Virus record (IMG/VR): IMGVR_UViG_3300047322_000252 | Coordinates: 1-64,000 of that record | Length of the DNA stretch: 64,000 nt | Reading direction: 5' to 3' (one strand) | DNA from: a virus | Shown: piece after piece, positions 13,349 through 19,782 of the stretch | How positions within the stretch are numbered: position 1 is the stretch's first letter | Layout: each line of letters begins with the position of its first letter | Made by a program: the position numbers and the translations under genes | Notes under the pieces: model-generated | Told to the model about the DNA's origin: nothing | Databases searched by the model: none | Seen by the model: only the letters and a program-made list of their open reading frames with translations

Positions 13349-13611
13349 CGCCGTGCCAGGAGCCTGGTGCTCCGTCTGTGTGGCCCGAGGATTGGGGCAT
13401 CGGCCTCCAGGGTCGGGCCAAGCGCTCGCAGGCCTTGGCCATGTGTCGCACCTGCTCCGAGAAGCGTGACTGTGCCCTGTTGGCCCTGAGAGCGCTGGAG
13501 GCGGGTCAGCCGCCGTACGGCATCTGGGGCGGGATCGCCTTTGTTGACGTAACACGCCAAGAGGAGAAGATCGAGCGTCTTCGGGCGGTAGCGGAGATGG
13601 TGGCGGCATGA
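13345..13611 (+). CDS. WhiB-like iron-sulfur transcription factor (first copy)
   Basis: An 88-residue protein with four cysteines in WhiB arrangement (C4, C34, C37, C43; CxxC then C five residues on) and the GIWGG turn (59-63), followed by a basic C-terminal helix. WhiB-like proteins bind a 4Fe-4S cluster and act with the housekeeping sigma factor of Actinobacteria. Phage copies can redirect host transcription. ATG 13345 overlaps the upstream stop. A second, clearly different WhiB-like protein is at 29807. Confidence 0.85.
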   Translation: MTPCQEPGAPSVWPEDWGIGLQGRAKRSQALAMCRTCSEKRDCALLALRALEAGQPPYGIWGGIAFVDVTRQEEKIERLRAVAEMVAA

Positions 13612-13985
13612 TCGCCTACTACGCCGTCATCGGCGCTCTGGTGGGCGTGGCCGTGGGTTTCGCCATCGTCAAGTGGGTGTGGCACCCCAATCCCAAGATC
13701 GGCGTCAAGACGGCCGACATCGACCTGAACGACCCCCGCTACGTCATCGATGACGTCAGTGCCCGAGCCGGGTTCGTGTGCAAGAACCTCGACGGCATGG
13801 GCTGGTACGAGAAGGGCCACATCGAGCTACCACCCGAGAACCACCGCTGCTGGACGCAGACCTGGGCTGAGATGACGGACTTCACCTTCGTGCGCCGCTG
13901 CCCCTGTGGCGCCATCAGTATGAACGACCCCAGCAACAACGACGTCTACTGGATGGACCGCAACGAGACGAGGAAGAGCCGATGA
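13608..13985 (+). CDS. membrane-anchored hypothetical protein
   Basis: A 125-residue protein with one N-terminal transmembrane helix (about 3-24, YYAVIGALVGVAVGFAIVKWVW). A soluble domain rich in aromatic residues follows, with Cys at RCWTQ and RRCPCG. The cysteines could bind metal. The N-terminus begins directly with the helix, so the soluble part may face either side. No family is recognised. Confidence 0.65.
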   Translation: MIAYYAVIGALVGVAVGFAIVKWVWHPNPKIGVKTADIDLNDPRYVIDDVSARAGFVCKNLDGMGWYEKGHIELPPENHRCWTQTWAEMTDFTFVRRCPCGAISMNDPSNNDVYWMDRNETRKSR

Positions 13986-14272
13986 GCGATCACCAGTTGG
14001 CCATGACCGTGGCTGAGCTACGGGAGTTCCTGGTCGCCCTCAACATCAAGGGCGTGGTCCTCACCGAGGCCCTGGGCGCCGCCTGGCAGTTGTACGGCAC
14101 CGATCTGCGGCCCCAGGACTGGAATGGGCCGGTGGAGCGCCCTCTGGTGGACGACCTGGCCGGTGTTCTGTCAGCAACGGTGGTCGGCTGGGAAGCGGTG
14201 ACCGGGCATGACCTGAGTGAGGCTCCGGAAGTGAAGCGAGTACTGGCCCGCTATCACCAAGAGCATCGGTGA
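13982..14272 (+). CDS. hypothetical small helical protein
   Basis: A 96-residue protein from ATG 13982, mainly helical (MTVAELREFLVALNI, EALGAAWQLYG, LVDDLAGVLSATVVGWEAVTG), ending in a charged helix. It may be a regulatory or adaptor protein. No family is recognised. Coupled to both neighbours by four-base overlaps. Confidence 0.6.
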   Translation: MSDHQLAMTVAELREFLVALNIKGVVLTEALGAAWQLYGTDLRPQDWNGPVERPLVDDLAGVLSATVVGWEAVTGHDLSEAPEVKRVLARYHQEHR

Positions 14273-14721
14273 CGATCACTCGCCAGGAGGGCTTCTACCG
14301 TCTGGCCCGGGAGTACGTCGCCATGCAGGGCGCTCCCCGCACCCCGGGCGTGTTCTCGGAGTTGTACATCCGGGGCTTCGAGGCTGCCGTGGAGACGGCC
14401 TTGGACCGTCAGGAGGAGGGCCGCACCATCTCTTGGGTCCGGCTGGCCTACGACCGGGTGGTGGATGACGTGCTGTGGATGGAGGAGGGGGCCGGGTTCG
14501 TCACTCAGGGGCGGATTGCGACAATAGTCACACTGCTCCAGTTCGAGTGGGGCCTCCACGGTCAGGGCCAGTGGGTCGAGCGGGACTTCGGGGACGACGA
14601 CATGAACATGCCCGAGTGGATGCACGTCTGCCGCTTGGGCGACATCATCGGTCACAAGGAGAACGACGTGCTGGAGATCTGGCGCTTATGGCCTAGTGGC
14701 TGGGAGAAGTGGGTCGTCTAG
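14269..14721 (+). CDS. hypothetical protein
   Basis: A 150-residue protein from GTG 14269 (overlapping the upstream TGA). The first 100 residues are helical, with many charged and aromatic residues. The C-terminus has CRLGDIIGHKENDVLEIWRLWPSGWEKW, probably beta. An AATAGTCAC element in its coding DNA resembles a half palindromic box. Function unknown. Confidence 0.6.
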   Translation: MTITRQEGFYRLAREYVAMQGAPRTPGVFSELYIRGFEAAVETALDRQEEGRTISWVRLAYDRVVDDVLWMEEGAGFVTQGRIATIVTLLQFEWGLHGQGQWVERDFGDDDMNMPEWMHVCRLGDIIGHKENDVLEIWRLWPSGWEKWVV

Positions 14722-14722
14722 T

Positions 14723-14836
14723 ATGAACCGTATGAGCGAGTGGCCGAGGCCCCTGGTGGCCTGTATAGGATTCGGAATGATGATCGCCTACTGGGGCGGC
14801 GTCCAGGCACGGAAGCGAGGCTGGGTCCATGGCTGA
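14723..14836 (+). CDS. tiny membrane protein
   Basis: A 37-residue protein from ATG 14723, right after the previous TAG. Residues 10-25 (PLVACIGFGMMIAYWGG) form one hydrophobic helix, followed by a basic tail. It overlaps the start of the next gene by eight bases. It is the first of five very small membrane proteins in 1.5 kb. Confidence 0.55.
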   Translation: MNRMSEWPRPLVACIGFGMMIAYWGGVQARKRGWVHG

Positions 14837-15071
14837 GTTCGTCATCGAAGACGAGGGGCTGTTGGAGCGCCTGGAGTTGTACCGGCGCCAACGCTTCGCC
14901 CCGACCCTGGACGAGGCCCTGCGGCGCCTCCTGGACAAGAACCTGCCCGAGTTGCACCAACTCAACGAGACGGAGCACGCCAAGGTCATGGAGCGCCTGG
15001 CCCTGCGCCAGCGCCGGGAGGCAGCAGCCATCGCCAACCGGGCCAAGTGCGTAGGCCTCCAAGGTGACTGA
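14829..15071 (+). CDS. small helical protein, possibly DNA-binding
   Basis: An 80-residue protein from ATG 14829. DEGLLERLELYRRQRFAPTLDEALRRLLDKNL resembles the helix pair of ribbon-helix-helix proteins, but the leading beta strand is short. The C-terminal half is a charged helix (RLALRQRREAAAIANRAK). A regulator is possible; an unrelated helical adaptor is equally so. Confidence 0.6.
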   Translation: MAEFVIEDEGLLERLELYRRQRFAPTLDEALRRLLDKNLPELHQLNETEHAKVMERLALRQRREAAAIANRAKCVGLQGD

Positions 15072-15336
15072 ACCCACTGACATTGACATCCGTGACCTGT
15101 TATGGCGTCTCCGTGGTTACGACATGGGCATCTGTGATGAGGCTGCCCACGCCATCCAGGTGCTAGAGGCCCGGTTGGCGTTCAGCAGCGTCGAGCGGAG
15201 TTTGGGTCAGCGAGCGGCCCGTCTGGTGGCCGACATGCTCCAGCAGGCAGGCAGGTACCTGACCCATGGCTACGGCGAGATCAACGAGGTGCTGCTGGAG
15301 GCCCGTCAGCGGGGCTGGCTGGAGCCGATCGAGTGA
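15064..15336 (+). CDS. hypothetical small helical protein
   Basis: A 90-residue protein from GTG 15064, overlapping the previous gene by eight bases. Its start (TDIDIRDLL) is encoded by a variant of the dispersed repeat. The rest is helical, with a long amphipathic stretch (SLGQRAARLVADMLQQAGRYL). No family is recognised. Confidence 0.6.
   Translation: MTEPTDIDIRDLLWRLRGYDMGICDEAAHAIQVLEARLAFSSVERSLGQRAARLVADMLQQAGRYLTHGYGEINEVLLEARQRGWLEPIE
15075..15088 (+). repeat. dispersed 14-base repeat, copy 7 (variant)
   Basis: CACTGACATTGACA, one mismatch to the consensus, within the start of the 15064-15336 gene. Confidence 0.65.
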
Positions 15337-15485
15337 GCGTCGTGCGTGAGCGCAAGGCCTGGGAGCCGTACATCGTCAGTGGCTGCATCACGTTGGTGAC
15401 GCTCGTGCTGACCGTGTGCGCCATCATCCTCATCATCTACAGCGCCATGTTCGCCGTCGCCACCATGAAGGCGCACTGGCCATGA
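15333..15485 (+). CDS. tiny membrane protein
   Basis: A 50-residue protein from GTG 15333 overlapping the upstream TGA. After a charged start (VRERKAWEPY) a 28-residue hydrophobic helix (GCITLVTLVLTVCAIILIIY) spans the membrane. Its stop overlaps the next ATG. Function unknown. Confidence 0.65.
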   Translation: MSVVRERKAWEPYIVSGCITLVTLVLTVCAIILIIYSAMFAVATMKAHWP

Positions 15486-15592
15486 ACTGGCCCCTGTTCG
15501 TCATCCTGGTGTGCTGGGTGTTGGTCGTGTTCTCGGGCGTCCGCTACGTCTGCGTCCGCTGGGGCCACCAGCGCTGGAGTGACTGGCCATGA
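15482..15592 (+). CDS. tiny membrane protein
   Basis: A 36-residue protein from ATG 15482, with a single helix (PLFVILVCWVLVVFSGV) and a basic aromatic tail (RYVCVRWGHQRW). Overlaps both neighbours by four bases. The layout would place the basic tail inside the cell. Confidence 0.6.
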   Translation: MNWPLFVILVCWVLVVFSGVRYVCVRWGHQRWSDWP

Positions 15593-15768
15593 GCGGCATG
15601 GGAGGCGACAACCACTCCGCTGACGGCGTGCTCAACAGCGGTGGGCCGCTGGTGGCTCTGTGCAAGATGGCCGCTGCCTACATGCTGACCGTGGGTGGGT
15701 ACTACGTATTCAAGACGGCGATCCGAGCGATCCGGGTGATGTGGGACGATGACCAACCGTCACGGTAA
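15589..15768 (+). CDS. tiny membrane-associated protein
   Basis: A 59-residue protein from ATG 15589. A Gly/Asn-rich start leads to a moderately hydrophobic helix (GPLVALCKMAAAYMLTVGGYYVF) and a basic-acidic tail. It overlaps the next gene by 20 bases. It could be a one-helix membrane protein. No family is recognised. Confidence 0.55.
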   Translation: MSGMGGDNHSADGVLNSGGPLVALCKMAAAYMLTVGGYYVFKTAIRAIRVMWDDDQPSR

Positions 15769-15985
15769 GAACCGCAACGCCAAGCGGCGCATGGGCCATA
15801 AGCGCCCCGCACCCAGCGATCGCCTGCCTGAGGGAGTCCACGAGACGAACCTGGCTCCATGGGAGCAGCCCTACGCCGTCCAGGTGCCGTCGATCACCTG
15901 CCCGGTGTGCGGTATGACGAGCTACAACCCCACCGACGTGGCCGAGGGCTACTGCGGCAACTGCCACGACTGGACCAGCCGATGA
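15749..15985 (+). CDS. small zinc-ribbon protein
   Basis: A 78-residue protein from ATG 15749. The N-terminus is very basic (NRHGKNRNAKRRMGHKR). The C-terminus has CPVCG and CGNC separated by 16 residues, a probable zinc ribbon. Basic tail plus ribbon suggests nucleic-acid binding. It overlaps the previous gene by 20 bases and the next by four. Confidence 0.65.
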   Translation: MTNRHGKNRNAKRRMGHKRPAPSDRLPEGVHETNLAPWEQPYAVQVPSITCPVCGMTSYNPTDVAEGYCGNCHDWTSR

Positions 15986-16164
15986 AGCTCAGACGACCGA
16001 AGGATGGTGTCCATTACTCCTGGTACGACCGGGGGTACGGTACGGAGAATCCCTTTCTGGAAGCGGGCATGTTGGTGGGCATGGGGACGTTCTTCCTGGC
16101 CCTCGCTGGGTTCTCACATCTCGTGGGCCTCTACGAGAAGCTGCGCTATCGGCGGGCGAAGTAG
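15982..16164 (+). CDS. small membrane protein
   Basis: A 60-residue protein from ATG 15982, with a basic aromatic start and one transmembrane helix (AGMLVGMGTFFLALAGFSHLVG), then a basic end (EKLRYRRAK). It is the last of the tiny membrane-protein group. A partial dispersed repeat follows its stop. Confidence 0.6.
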   Translation: MKLRRPKDGVHYSWYDRGYGTENPFLEAGMLVGMGTFFLALAGFSHLVGLYEKLRYRRAK

Positions 16165-16183
16165 GCAATGTCAATGGTATGCT
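16164..16183 (+). promoter_or_regulatory. promoter of the CopG-like gene with partial reverse repeat
   Basis: GGCAATGTCAATGG is a partial, reverse-oriented copy of the dispersed repeat, immediately followed by TATGCT (16178-16183), the -10. ATG 16191 lies seven bases further on. Confidence 0.55.
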
Positions 16184-16190
16184 TCGTCAT

Positions 16191-16394
16191 ATGACTGTCC
16201 GAACCACCATCTCCATGCCTGACGATCTGTGGGAGCAGATCGAGCGTCAGCAGAAGGACACCGGAGCCAGCACCAGCGAGATCGTGCGGCGAGCGCTAGT
16301 GGCCTTCTTCCCCGCCCCCACCAAGACCAACGGTCGCAAGGCCACCAAGACGGTGACCAAGGCCCCGGCCCGCAAGCGGGTGGTGCGGAAGTGA
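16191..16394 (+). CDS. CopG-type ribbon-helix-helix regulator
   Basis: A 67-residue protein. Residues 1-37 (VRTTISMPDDLWEQIERQQKDTGASTSEIVRRALVAFF) are a textbook ribbon-helix-helix domain. A Lys/Arg/Thr/Ala-rich tail (KATKTVTKAPARKRVVRK) resembles histone H1-type tails. It likely binds tandem operator half-sites as a dimer. The upstream ATG at 16179 is out of place relative to the -10, so the leaderless ATG 16191 is preferred. The partial repeat at its promoter suggests autoregulation. Confidence 0.8.
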   Translation: MTVRTTISMPDDLWEQIERQQKDTGASTSEIVRRALVAFFPAPTKTNGRKATKTVTKAPARKRVVRK

Positions 16395-16606
16395 CCATGG
16401 ACCCGGAGGAGCTAGCCATCCGGTTCACCTACCACCCGCCCACTCCTGAGCAGGTCCCTCTGTATGCAGAGACTCGGGTGCGGGCGAAGGAACTGGCCGA
16501 GTACATCGACACGACGGCGCCGGACGGTCGAGAGAAGAGCCTGGCCCTCACGCATCTGGACGAGGTCGTGTTCTGGACCAATGCAGCGATCGCCAGGCGC
16601 TCGTGA
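16391..16606 (+). CDS. hypothetical helical protein
   Basis: A 71-residue protein from GTG 16391 (GTGA overlap); ATG 16397 is an alternative. The pattern FTYHPPTPEQVPLYAETRVRAKELAEYI, then SLALTHLDEVVFWTNAAIAR, strongly resembles the short Acb2/Tad1-unrelated 'Thoeris-type' phage protein family seen widely in phages (Pro-rich start, two helices, LTxLEExxfWxNaaIAR). In that family, Acb2 proteins sequester cyclic nucleotide signals of CBASS immunity. The match is from memory of the pattern and needs a profile search. Confidence 0.6.
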   Translation: MTMDPEELAIRFTYHPPTPEQVPLYAETRVRAKELAEYIDTTAPDGREKSLALTHLDEVVFWTNAAIARRS

Positions 16607-16752
16607 CGGCGGGCGAGCTTCGGACCCTCCTGGCTGACTACCCGGATGATGCTGTGGTGGTGGTCGTCTACCACGAGGCCGAGAGTGAGGACGTCACGGT
16701 GGAGCGGGACGAGAACGACGGCCTCGTGTACTGCGTGATCGACGGGTCGTGA
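16603..16752 (+). CDS. small hypothetical protein
   Basis: A 49-residue protein from GTG 16603. It has helix (AGELRTLLADYP) then beta (DAVVVVVYHEAESEDVTVERDE...LVYCVID). The D-D-A-x-V-V-V pattern after a leucine-rich helix is common in small phage proteins of unknown role. Start and stop overlap neighbours. Confidence 0.6.
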   Translation: MTAGELRTLLADYPDDAVVVVVYHEAESEDVTVERDENDGLVYCVIDGS

Positions 16753-17126
16753 CTGACCGGATCACCTTCCCCCACTTCAAGCCGGTGGGGTGGTACGGGC
16801 CTGATGGTGTGCTCCACTACTTCAAGGGTGTGTTAGGGTCCCGGACCATGAACAAAGCTGTGGCATTGAAGATCACGTACAACATCCCCATCGGCCGCTA
16901 CGAGCAGGCCATCGAAGAGTTGGGCATGGCGGAAGGCGTCCACGACGCTGGCGGCGCCATCAGCCATTGGGTCGAGGAGACGCCCCAGGGCTTCATCGTC
17001 CACGACGTGTGGGAGCGCCGGGAGGACTTCGACCGCTTCGTGGAGGAGCGCCTGTCGAAGATCGACATGCCCCCGCCCGACGAGGTCCAGGAGACGCCGG
17101 TCTACAACTACCTGGTCGGAACATGA
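16749..17126 (+). CDS. antibiotic-biosynthesis-monooxygenase-like (dimeric alpha+beta barrel) protein
   Basis: A 125-residue frame from GTG 16749. From Met at 16849 the sequence (VALKITYNIP..., then GAISHWVEETPQGFIVHDVWERREDFDRFVEERL) matches the ABM/dimeric alpha-beta barrel pattern of small ferredoxin-like proteins. A TTAGGGT -10-like element lies seven bases before ATG 16849, so a shorter leaderless product is possible. The first 33 residues may be a separate extension. The substrate is unknown. Confidence 0.6.
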   Translation: MTDRITFPHFKPVGWYGPDGVLHYFKGVLGSRTMNKAVALKITYNIPIGRYEQAIEELGMAEGVHDAGGAISHWVEETPQGFIVHDVWERREDFDRFVEERLSKIDMPPPDEVQETPVYNYLVGT

Positions 17127-17440
17127 GAAGGCTCATCGCAGCAGCAGTCATCACGGTGGCCTCCGTCTCTCTGGCCGCTCCCGCTTTCGCAGGGGAGATC
17201 AACGGGCAGGGTCTGCCGGTCGGTGGTGAGGGCCTGGGCGCTGCTCACGCTCACTCGATCTGCGCCTTCTCCGGGCTACAGGACGGCGACGGGCTGGGCT
17301 TCCCCGGTCCTGGTGGGGCACCGCCTCAGAACTGGGGTCACATCCCCAAGGACCAGCGGGGCGTCGGTGAGAACGTGCCGCCCGGTACGTCCTGCAACGG
17401 CCACACCGGCTTCCTCGCCCAGGGTGGGCCAACGCCGTGA
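17123..17440 (+). CDS. secreted small protein
   Basis: A 105-residue protein from ATG 17123 with a clear signal peptide (MRRLIAAAVITVASVSL, cleavage after AFA at about residue 23). The mature part is Gly/Pro-rich with two cysteines (ICAF and TSCNG) that may form a disulfide outside the cell. It is directly followed by a second secreted protein. Role unknown; acting on the host envelope is a guess. Confidence 0.65.
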   Translation: MRRLIAAAVITVASVSLAAPAFAGEINGQGLPVGGEGLGAAHAHSICAFSGLQDGDGLGFPGPGGAPPQNWGHIPKDQRGVGENVPPGTSCNGHTGFLAQGGPTP

Positions 17441-17820
17441 GGCGGGCGCTGGCAGTAGCAGGGGCGGTAGCCCTCGGAGCGGCGGTCCTGAGTCAGGTGC
17501 CTGCGAGCGCCGCCCCGCTCAACACGCAGAAGGGCATCGTGTTCCCGTTCGTGACCTGCACGCCCTTGCAGCCCGGACTGGGCATCATCCACACCATCTT
17601 CACGGTGGCGGGCAACGGGAGCGGTCCGGCGTTCTTGCAGGACGGCTCCAAGTTCCAGCCCTACTCGCTCCAGATCTTCTTCAACGGCCAGCAGGTGGAC
17701 GGGTTCTTCAAGGCGCCTCTGGTGCCCTCGGCCACCTACGAGTGCTCCGGCACCGTGAAGCAAGGTCCGGTCGATGATCCGGTGGTGACCAGCTTCGTCG
17801 CCAGGGGCATATTCAAGTAA
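17437..17820 (+). CDS. secreted small protein
   Basis: A 127-residue protein from GTG 17437 with a signal peptide (MRRALAVAGAVALGAAVLS, cleavage near ASA at about residue 25). The mature domain has two cysteines (VTCTP and YECSG) and alternating beta segments, as in a small immunoglobulin-like fold. It is the last gene of the left rightward block. A dispersed repeat and a strong terminator follow at once. Confidence 0.65.
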   Translation: MRRALAVAGAVALGAAVLSQVPASAAPLNTQKGIVFPFVTCTPLQPGLGIIHTIFTVAGNGSGPAFLQDGSKFQPYSLQIFFNGQQVDGFFKAPLVPSATYECSGTVKQGPVDDPVVTSFVARGIFK

Positions 17821-17831
17821 CCCCTGACCTG

Positions 17832-17845
17832 CATTGACATTGACA
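17832..17845 (+). repeat. dispersed 14-base repeat, copy 8
   Basis: Exact CATTGACATTGACA between the last gene and the terminator, touching the hairpin. Confidence 0.8.
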
Positions 17846-17870
17846 GAGGCCCCCCTTCCGGGGGGCCTCT
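17845..17870. terminator. bidirectional terminator between convergent gene blocks
   Basis: AGAGGCCCCCC-TTCC-GGGGGGCCTCT, 11 perfect pairs. It lies between rightward genes ending at 17820 and leftward genes ending at 17891. Confidence 0.85.
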
Positions 17871-17890
17871 GCTGTACCAGCGGTGGGACT

Positions 17891-18130
17891 CTAGCTCGCC
17901 TGCGCTTGGAAGGCCGACGCTTTATCGCACCGGCCGCAGACCTTGAAGGTCAACTCGGCGCCATCGGCTTCCCGGAAGGTGCGGGTCCGGCCGTTGTCAA
18001 GCGCTGAGCGGTAGTGGATGTTGCACCGGGGCACCCACACGCCATCTCGTTCGATCGAGCGGTGCAGGATCTTCCGCTTCGCCCTCGATCCGAACATGAT
18101 CAGCAGCGGTCCCTCCGGTGGCAGGCTCAT
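17891..18130 (-). CDS. hypothetical zinc-binding protein
   Basis: A 79-residue frame, with the best coding signal after residue 12 (RKILHRSIERDGVWVPRCNIHY, then FKVCGRCDKA). C, H and CxxC suggest one zinc site. A TATCCT -10 six bases before ATG 18130 would give a leaderless start, but Met-12 is an alternative. It overlaps the upstream 17997-18206 frame by 134 bases in the +1 frame, so one of the two starts, or the sequence, may be wrong. Confidence 0.6.
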   Translation of the reverse strand: MSLPPEGPLLIMFGSRAKRKILHRSIERDGVWVPRCNIHYRSALDNGRTRTFREADGAELTFKVCGRCDKASAFQAQAS

Positions 18131-18206
18131 ACTCGTAGGATACCGAATCGGGGTCGATCAGGCCTGCAAGTCGGAAGGCCTCGACCGCTATCTCTCGGGG
18201 CCTCAT
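17997..18206 (-). CDS. short frame coupled to the upstream gene, possibly the true N-terminus of the next protein
   Basis: A 69-codon frame from ATG 18206, overlapping the upstream stop as ATGA. Its first 28 residues (MRPREIAVEAFRLAGLIDPDS...) look like real protein. The rest looks like an out-of-frame reading of the 17891-18130 gene. A +1 shift would join the two into one protein. It is listed because the start is well placed. Confidence 0.35.
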   Translation of the reverse strand: MRPREIAVEAFRLAGLIDPDSVSYEYEPATGGTAADHVRIEGEAEDPAPLDRTRWRVGAPVQHPLPLSA

Positions 18207-18640
18207 GGCCGGAACACGGCGGGCGGTAGGTAGCCGGTCTGGCACAGGGCGCCGAGGGCGGCGGGTACCACCGGCCCCCAGAAGGTCATCACGCCACCAG
18301 CATGGTGGAACTGGACTCCATCGGCGCCGTGGTGGGTGTGCATGATCTCCGAGAAGAGCAGGATGCGGGTGCTGTGCTGCCCCAGGAAGACGAAACGGTC
18401 GCCCTGTACCTGGAAGGTGCCCCAGTCGTGGAATGAGCCGTGGAAGGGCACAGGGAGGGCGCCGAACAGGCTGCCGGACTCGGCGCCGACGAACGCTTGA
18501 CGCTCCCGAGGCTCCTCCAGGGTCACCCGGCACTCGAAGCCGAAGGGGTTGGCGAACCAGTACCGCTCAGCGGCGATCGTGTCGGCGTCAGGGGTGGCGG
18601 GCTGGGTACCGCCGAAGAGTGCTGTGAGGAACTTGCCCAT
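18203..18640 (-). CDS. hypothetical protein, leaderless start
   Basis: A 145-residue protein. ATG 18640 lies seven bases after TATGAT on the minus strand, so it is preferred over ATG 18652. The sequence has a hydrophobic start, then a beta-rich soluble domain with many aromatic and His residues (GSFHDWGTFQVQGDRFVFLGQHST, then MHTHHGADGVQFHHAGGVMTFWGP). A cupin-like or beta-sandwich fold is possible. Not recognised. Confidence 0.65.
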   Translation of the reverse strand: MGKFLTALFGGTQPATPDADTIAAERYWFANPFGFECRVTLEEPRERQAFVGAESGSLFGALPVPFHGSFHDWGTFQVQGDRFVFLGQHSTRILLFSEIMHTHHGADGVQFHHAGGVMTFWGPVVPAALGALCQTGYLPPAVFRP

Positions 18641-18666
18641 GAGCACAATCATACTCGTATGCGCTC

Positions 18667-19095
18667 TTATCCGACATGGGCCGTATGCCTCACCAGTGCG
18701 ACGGCCTGATCATGCCCGGCGAGCGCAGCGGCCTCGGTGGGGTAGCGCTCCTGGTACTGATCGTGCTTGCCGCCGAAGATCATCGTCTCGTAGACCAGAG
18801 GCGGGACACCGTAGAAGCCGTAGCCCATGTCGATGCCGAACCACCGGGTGCTGATCCGGACCTCGCCCTCGTCAGTGTCAATGACGTCCTGTTGGACGAC
18901 CGTGTCCAGGTGGTTCTCGATCAGCATCGCCCACAGGCTCAGAGGGATCGGCTTGCCTACCCGGTCGAAGTGGATCGGCGTCCAGATCCGGCCAAGGTGC
19001 CCAGGCGTCGTCCAGTCCGAGCACTCCTGGCAGTACCCCTCGAACTGATCCATCTCGTTGCGGATCGGGTTGTGACACCGGGCGCAGAGCAACAC
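18667..19095 (-). CDS. hypothetical zinc-ribbon protein
   Basis: A 142-residue protein from GTG 19095 (or TTG 19092), with GGAGGTG upstream. The N-terminal CARCHNPI...GYCQECSDW is a four-cysteine zinc ribbon. The rest is alpha/beta with aromatic residues. VIDTDEGEV in the centre is encoded by a reverse copy of the dispersed repeat. An upstream frame (18878-19276) overlaps by 218 bases in the +1 frame. Confidence 0.7.
   Translation of the reverse strand: MLLCARCHNPIRNEMDQFEGYCQECSDWTTPGHLGRIWTPIHFDRVGKPIPLSLWAMLIENHLDTVVQQDVIDTDEGEVRISTRWFGIDMGYGFYGVPPLVYETMIFGGKHDQYQERYPTEAAALAGHDQAVALVRHTAHVG
18870..18883 (-). repeat. dispersed 14-base repeat, copy 9
   Basis: CATTGACACTGACG on the minus strand (13 of 14), in the direction of transcription. 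Confidence 0.75.
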
Positions 19096-19276
19096 GCACC
19101 TCCTGGGTACGCAGAGTACGCAGGTACCTGACGCAGCACCACGTGATTAGGCGGTAGTCCTCGATCATGGACTCGCCGCACCAGCAGGGGAAGCGGTGCT
19201 TCAAGGCCCAGCGTGTCCCGACGTAGTTCTTGGGGCCGCTGATCAGATGGTTCCGGTGGGTGTCAGAGCGGGGCAT
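18878..19276 (-). CDS. frame with real-looking N-terminus, probably joined to the next gene
   Basis: ATG 19276 overlaps the upstream gene's end. The first 60 residues (HRNHLISGPKNYVGTRWAL, then FPCWCGESMIEDYRLITWCC) look like genuine protein with CxC and CC. After about 19095 the frame looks like a shadow of the 18667-19095 gene. A +1 shift would fuse the two. It could be a natural overlap or a sequence error. Confidence 0.4.
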   Translation of the reverse strand: MPRSDTHRNHLISGPKNYVGTRWALKHRFPCWCGESMIEDYRLITWCCVRYLRTLRTQEVRVALRPVSQPDPQRDGSVRGVLPGVLGLDDAWAPWPDLDADPLRPGRQADPSEPVGDADREPPGHGRPTGRH

Positions 19277-19406
19277 CGGCCACGAAGTTGTAGGTGTCCA
19301 CCAGGGCCTCGATGGCGTCGTCGCCGGGCCACACGTTGTCAGGGGGCCAGTTGCCCAGCGCCTGTTGCGTGTGGATGTAGCAGTTGACCCGCTCCACGTC
19401 AGTCAC
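19263..19406 (-). CDS. hypothetical small acidic protein
   Basis: A 47-residue protein from GTG 19406, overlapping the upstream stop as GTGA. Sequence TDVERVNCYIHTQQALGNWPPDNVWPGDDAIEALVDTY is compact and acidic. Its end overlaps the next ATG by 14 bases. No family is recognised. Confidence 0.6.
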   Translation of the reverse strand: MTDVERVNCYIHTQQALGNWPPDNVWPGDDAIEALVDTYNFVADAPL

Positions 19407-19549
19407 CTGATCAGGGCGTTCAGGCGGTCGATCTCAGCTTGCTGGGCCTCCACCAGGTTGAGGGTTTCCGTCACGCCATTCCGAAGCTGCCACACGGCGA
19501 AGGCCAGGGCTAGGAGGGCGAGGACGAGTAGAGCTATGACAACAGACAT
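19403..19549 (-). CDS. tiny membrane protein with coiled-coil tail
   Basis: A 48-residue protein from ATG 19549. Residues 2-20 (SVVIALLVLALLALAFAVW) are one transmembrane helix. Residues 25-48 are an amphipathic helix (LNLVEAQQAEIDRLNALI). The ATG overlaps the upstream TGA and lies six bases after a TAGAAT -10-like element. Its size and layout resemble small membrane subunits or spanin-like pieces; not assignable. Confidence 0.6.
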   Translation of the reverse strand: MSVVIALLVLALLALAFAVWQLRNGVTETLNLVEAQQAEIDRLNALIR

Positions 19550-19782
19550 CAGGTCATTCTATCCGAGTCTGTCAATGTCAATGCCTCGGTATCCGAAGAC
19601 GGCTCCCATGTCCCCAGGGCTTCCACAGCCACCTGTGCATAAGGCAGGCACCAGGCCGGGTGGTAGCCGGAGAACGGGGGCAGTGTTGACAACGCTCCGG
19701 CGACGTATCGCTCCAGTTCGGTGTAGGCGGCAGGGTCGGGGAATGAGATCGAGTCCGACCAGGGTGGGACATCAGGTGGCAT
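19549..19782 (-). CDS. hypothetical small protein
   Basis: A 77-residue protein from ATG 19782, overlapping the previous gene by 11 bases. Pro-rich start, then AAYTELERYVAGALSTLPPFSG and a Trp-rich centre. The C-terminal ALTLTDSDRM is encoded by a reverse copy of the dispersed repeat. Function unknown. Confidence 0.6.
   Translation of the reverse strand: MPPDVPPWSDSISFPDPAAYTELERYVAGALSTLPPFSGYHPAWCLPYAQVAVEALGTWEPSSDTEALTLTDSDRMT
19570..19583 (-). repeat. dispersed 14-base repeat, copy 10
   Basis: Exact CATTGACATTGACA on the minus strand, near the 3' end of the 19549-19782 gene. Confidence 0.8.
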
